Under the pieces are notes generated by a model. The model was not told the DNA's origin, made no database searches, and saw only the letters and a list, made by a program, of their open reading frames with translations. The translations under genes were made by a program, and so were the position numbers. From positions 1-6,341 of the forward strand of contig JAISEW010000100.1 in NCBI GenBank assembly GCA_031263945.1: DNA of 6,341 nucleotides, in the 5' to 3' direction. This document shows positions 5,883 to 6,341 of this stretch, one piece after another; within the stretch, counting starts at the first letter, position 1; each line of letters opens with the position of its first letter. The stretch comes from Gracilibacteraceae bacterium (GTDB taxonomy: Bacteria > Bacillota > Desulfitobacteriia > Desulfitobacteriales > Syntrophobotulaceae).

Positions 5883-5898
5883 GGTGTATATACACAAA
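5881..5898. promoter_or_regulatory. Palindromic operator over the transcription start of the MarR gene
   Basis: GTGTATATACAC (5884-5895) is a perfect 12-bp palindrome. With one mismatched pair it extends to TTgGTGTATATACACaAA (5881-5898). It overlaps the end of the -10 and the predicted start point. Its size and place suit a MarR dimer site for autorepression. Direct binding by the downstream protein is inferred, not shown. Confidence 0.65.
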
Positions 5899-5919
5899 CA
5901 GAGAGATTTTTTAATATCA

Positions 5920-6341
5920 ATGAATATAAAACGCGACACTGAAAAATGCTACTGCATCAATTTCCGCAAGACGGCGCGGGCGCTCACCGCGTACTATGAC
6001 CGCATGCTTCTGCCCTCGGGGGTAACGGTCACGCAATATTCGCTGCTCATCAATCTTTTTCGGGCCGCGCCCTGCAGCGTGACCGCGCTCGCCAAAATCA
6101 TGAAGCTGGAGCGCACGACGCTGGTCAGGAATATAAGACCTCTGGCCGGAGCGGGCCTGGTCCGGGATTTGTCGGAAGCAGGGGGGCGGGACCGGCGATT
6201 GACCCCGACCGAGAAGGGGCTCATAACTTTGGAGGCGGCGCAGCGGCTCTGGGAAAAGGCGCAGGCGGATTTGAAAAAACAGGTCGGCGAAAAAGAGATG
6301 GAAAATCTGCTGAACGCGATCGCCGAAGTGGAAGAGCGAGC
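5920..6341 (+). CDS. MarR family transcriptional regulator with N-terminal CxC (3' end outside window)
   Basis: The frame is open from ATG 5920 to the window end, giving 140 complete codons of a family usually about 140-160 residues long, so little is missing. Residues 8-30 (KCYCINFRKTARALTAYYD region) form the N-terminal dimerisation helix. TQYSLLINLF (38-47) starts the DNA-binding domain. VTALAKIMKLERTTLVRNI (54-72) is the helix-turn-helix and RDRRLTPTEKG (90-100) is the winged-helix tip with the family's D-x-R-x-LT pattern. MarR proteins are dimeric cytoplasmic repressors that release DNA on binding ligands or on cysteine oxidation. Cys10 and Cys12 form CxC, and Cys12 aligns with the OhrR sensing cysteine. 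The gene has its own promoter and palindromic operator, suggesting autorepression. The ribosome binding site is weak: the purine run at 5900-5906 (AGAGAGA) lies about 14 bases upstream. Target genes are probably beyond the window. Confidence 0.93.
   Translation, partial: MNIKRDTEKCYCINFRKTARALTAYYDRMLLPSGVTVTQYSLLINLFRAAPCSVTALAKIMKLERTTLVRNIRPLAGAGLVRDLSEAGGRDRRLTPTEKGLITLEAAQRLWEKAQADLKKQVGEKEMENLLNAIAEVEER

Noticed and set aside
1..6341. tRNA, rRNA, CRISPR array, insertion sequence or phage genes
   Set aside because: No spaced direct repeats, transposase motifs, terminal inverted repeats, cloverleaf or rRNA-like sequence was seen on either strand. The non-coding gaps are all under 130 bp.

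Overview
The window is GC-rich (roughly 55-60 % G+C by eye, not counted) and reads as ordinary bacterial chromosome. It holds six complete protein genes, one probable gene relic or microprotein, and two genes cut by the window ends. The MenA is of the Bacillus type (NEYYDY, then IGG.IVR.G), the corrinoid methionine synthase ends after its B12 domain, and the ABC pair resembles YtrB-like exporters. Together these suggest an anaerobic or facultative member of the Bacillota (Firmicutes), perhaps a GC-rich Clostridia or Negativicutes lineage. That placement is an inference, and there is no 16S rRNA or other decisive marker here.

Layout. (1) 1-764, plus strand: the 3' end of a MetH-like cobalamin-dependent methyltransferase, with the end of the pterin domain, the cap helices and the B12 domain. 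(2) 774-1436, minus strand: a seven-helix TrhA/hemolysin III protein, convergent with metH and separated by 9 bp. (3) 1437-1559: a divergent intergenic region with a small perfect dyad. (4) 1560-5829, plus strand: a tightly packed run of lgt, ABC ATPase, ABC permease, SDR oxidoreductase, a 33-codon ORF and menA. Junctions are ATGA overlaps, a 17-bp overlap, a 24-bp gap and a TGATG overlap, so one transcript with translational coupling is likely. (5) 5830-5919: a good sigma-70-type promoter with a palindrome over the expected transcription start. (6) 5920 to the end: a MarR-family regulator truncated by the window edge.

How the genes relate. Lgt (lipoprotein lipidation), the ABC exporter pair and MenA (menaquinone prenylation) are all membrane or envelope functions. 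The SDR and the 33-codon ORF look like a different, catabolic layer. The 33-codon ORF matches, in register, the conserved N-terminus of glycyl radical enzymes (PFL, glycerol dehydratase and HypD types) and then stops. It looks like the stump of a deleted glycyl radical enzyme gene, and it now provides the only visible translational entry into menA. The MarR gene carries its own promoter and probable operator, and has a CxC motif whose second cysteine lines up with the sensing cysteine of OhrR, so redox or quinone sensing is possible. I found no convincing new multi-gene system. The glycyl radical enzyme stump and the MarR promoter/operator/cysteine combination are the items most worth following.
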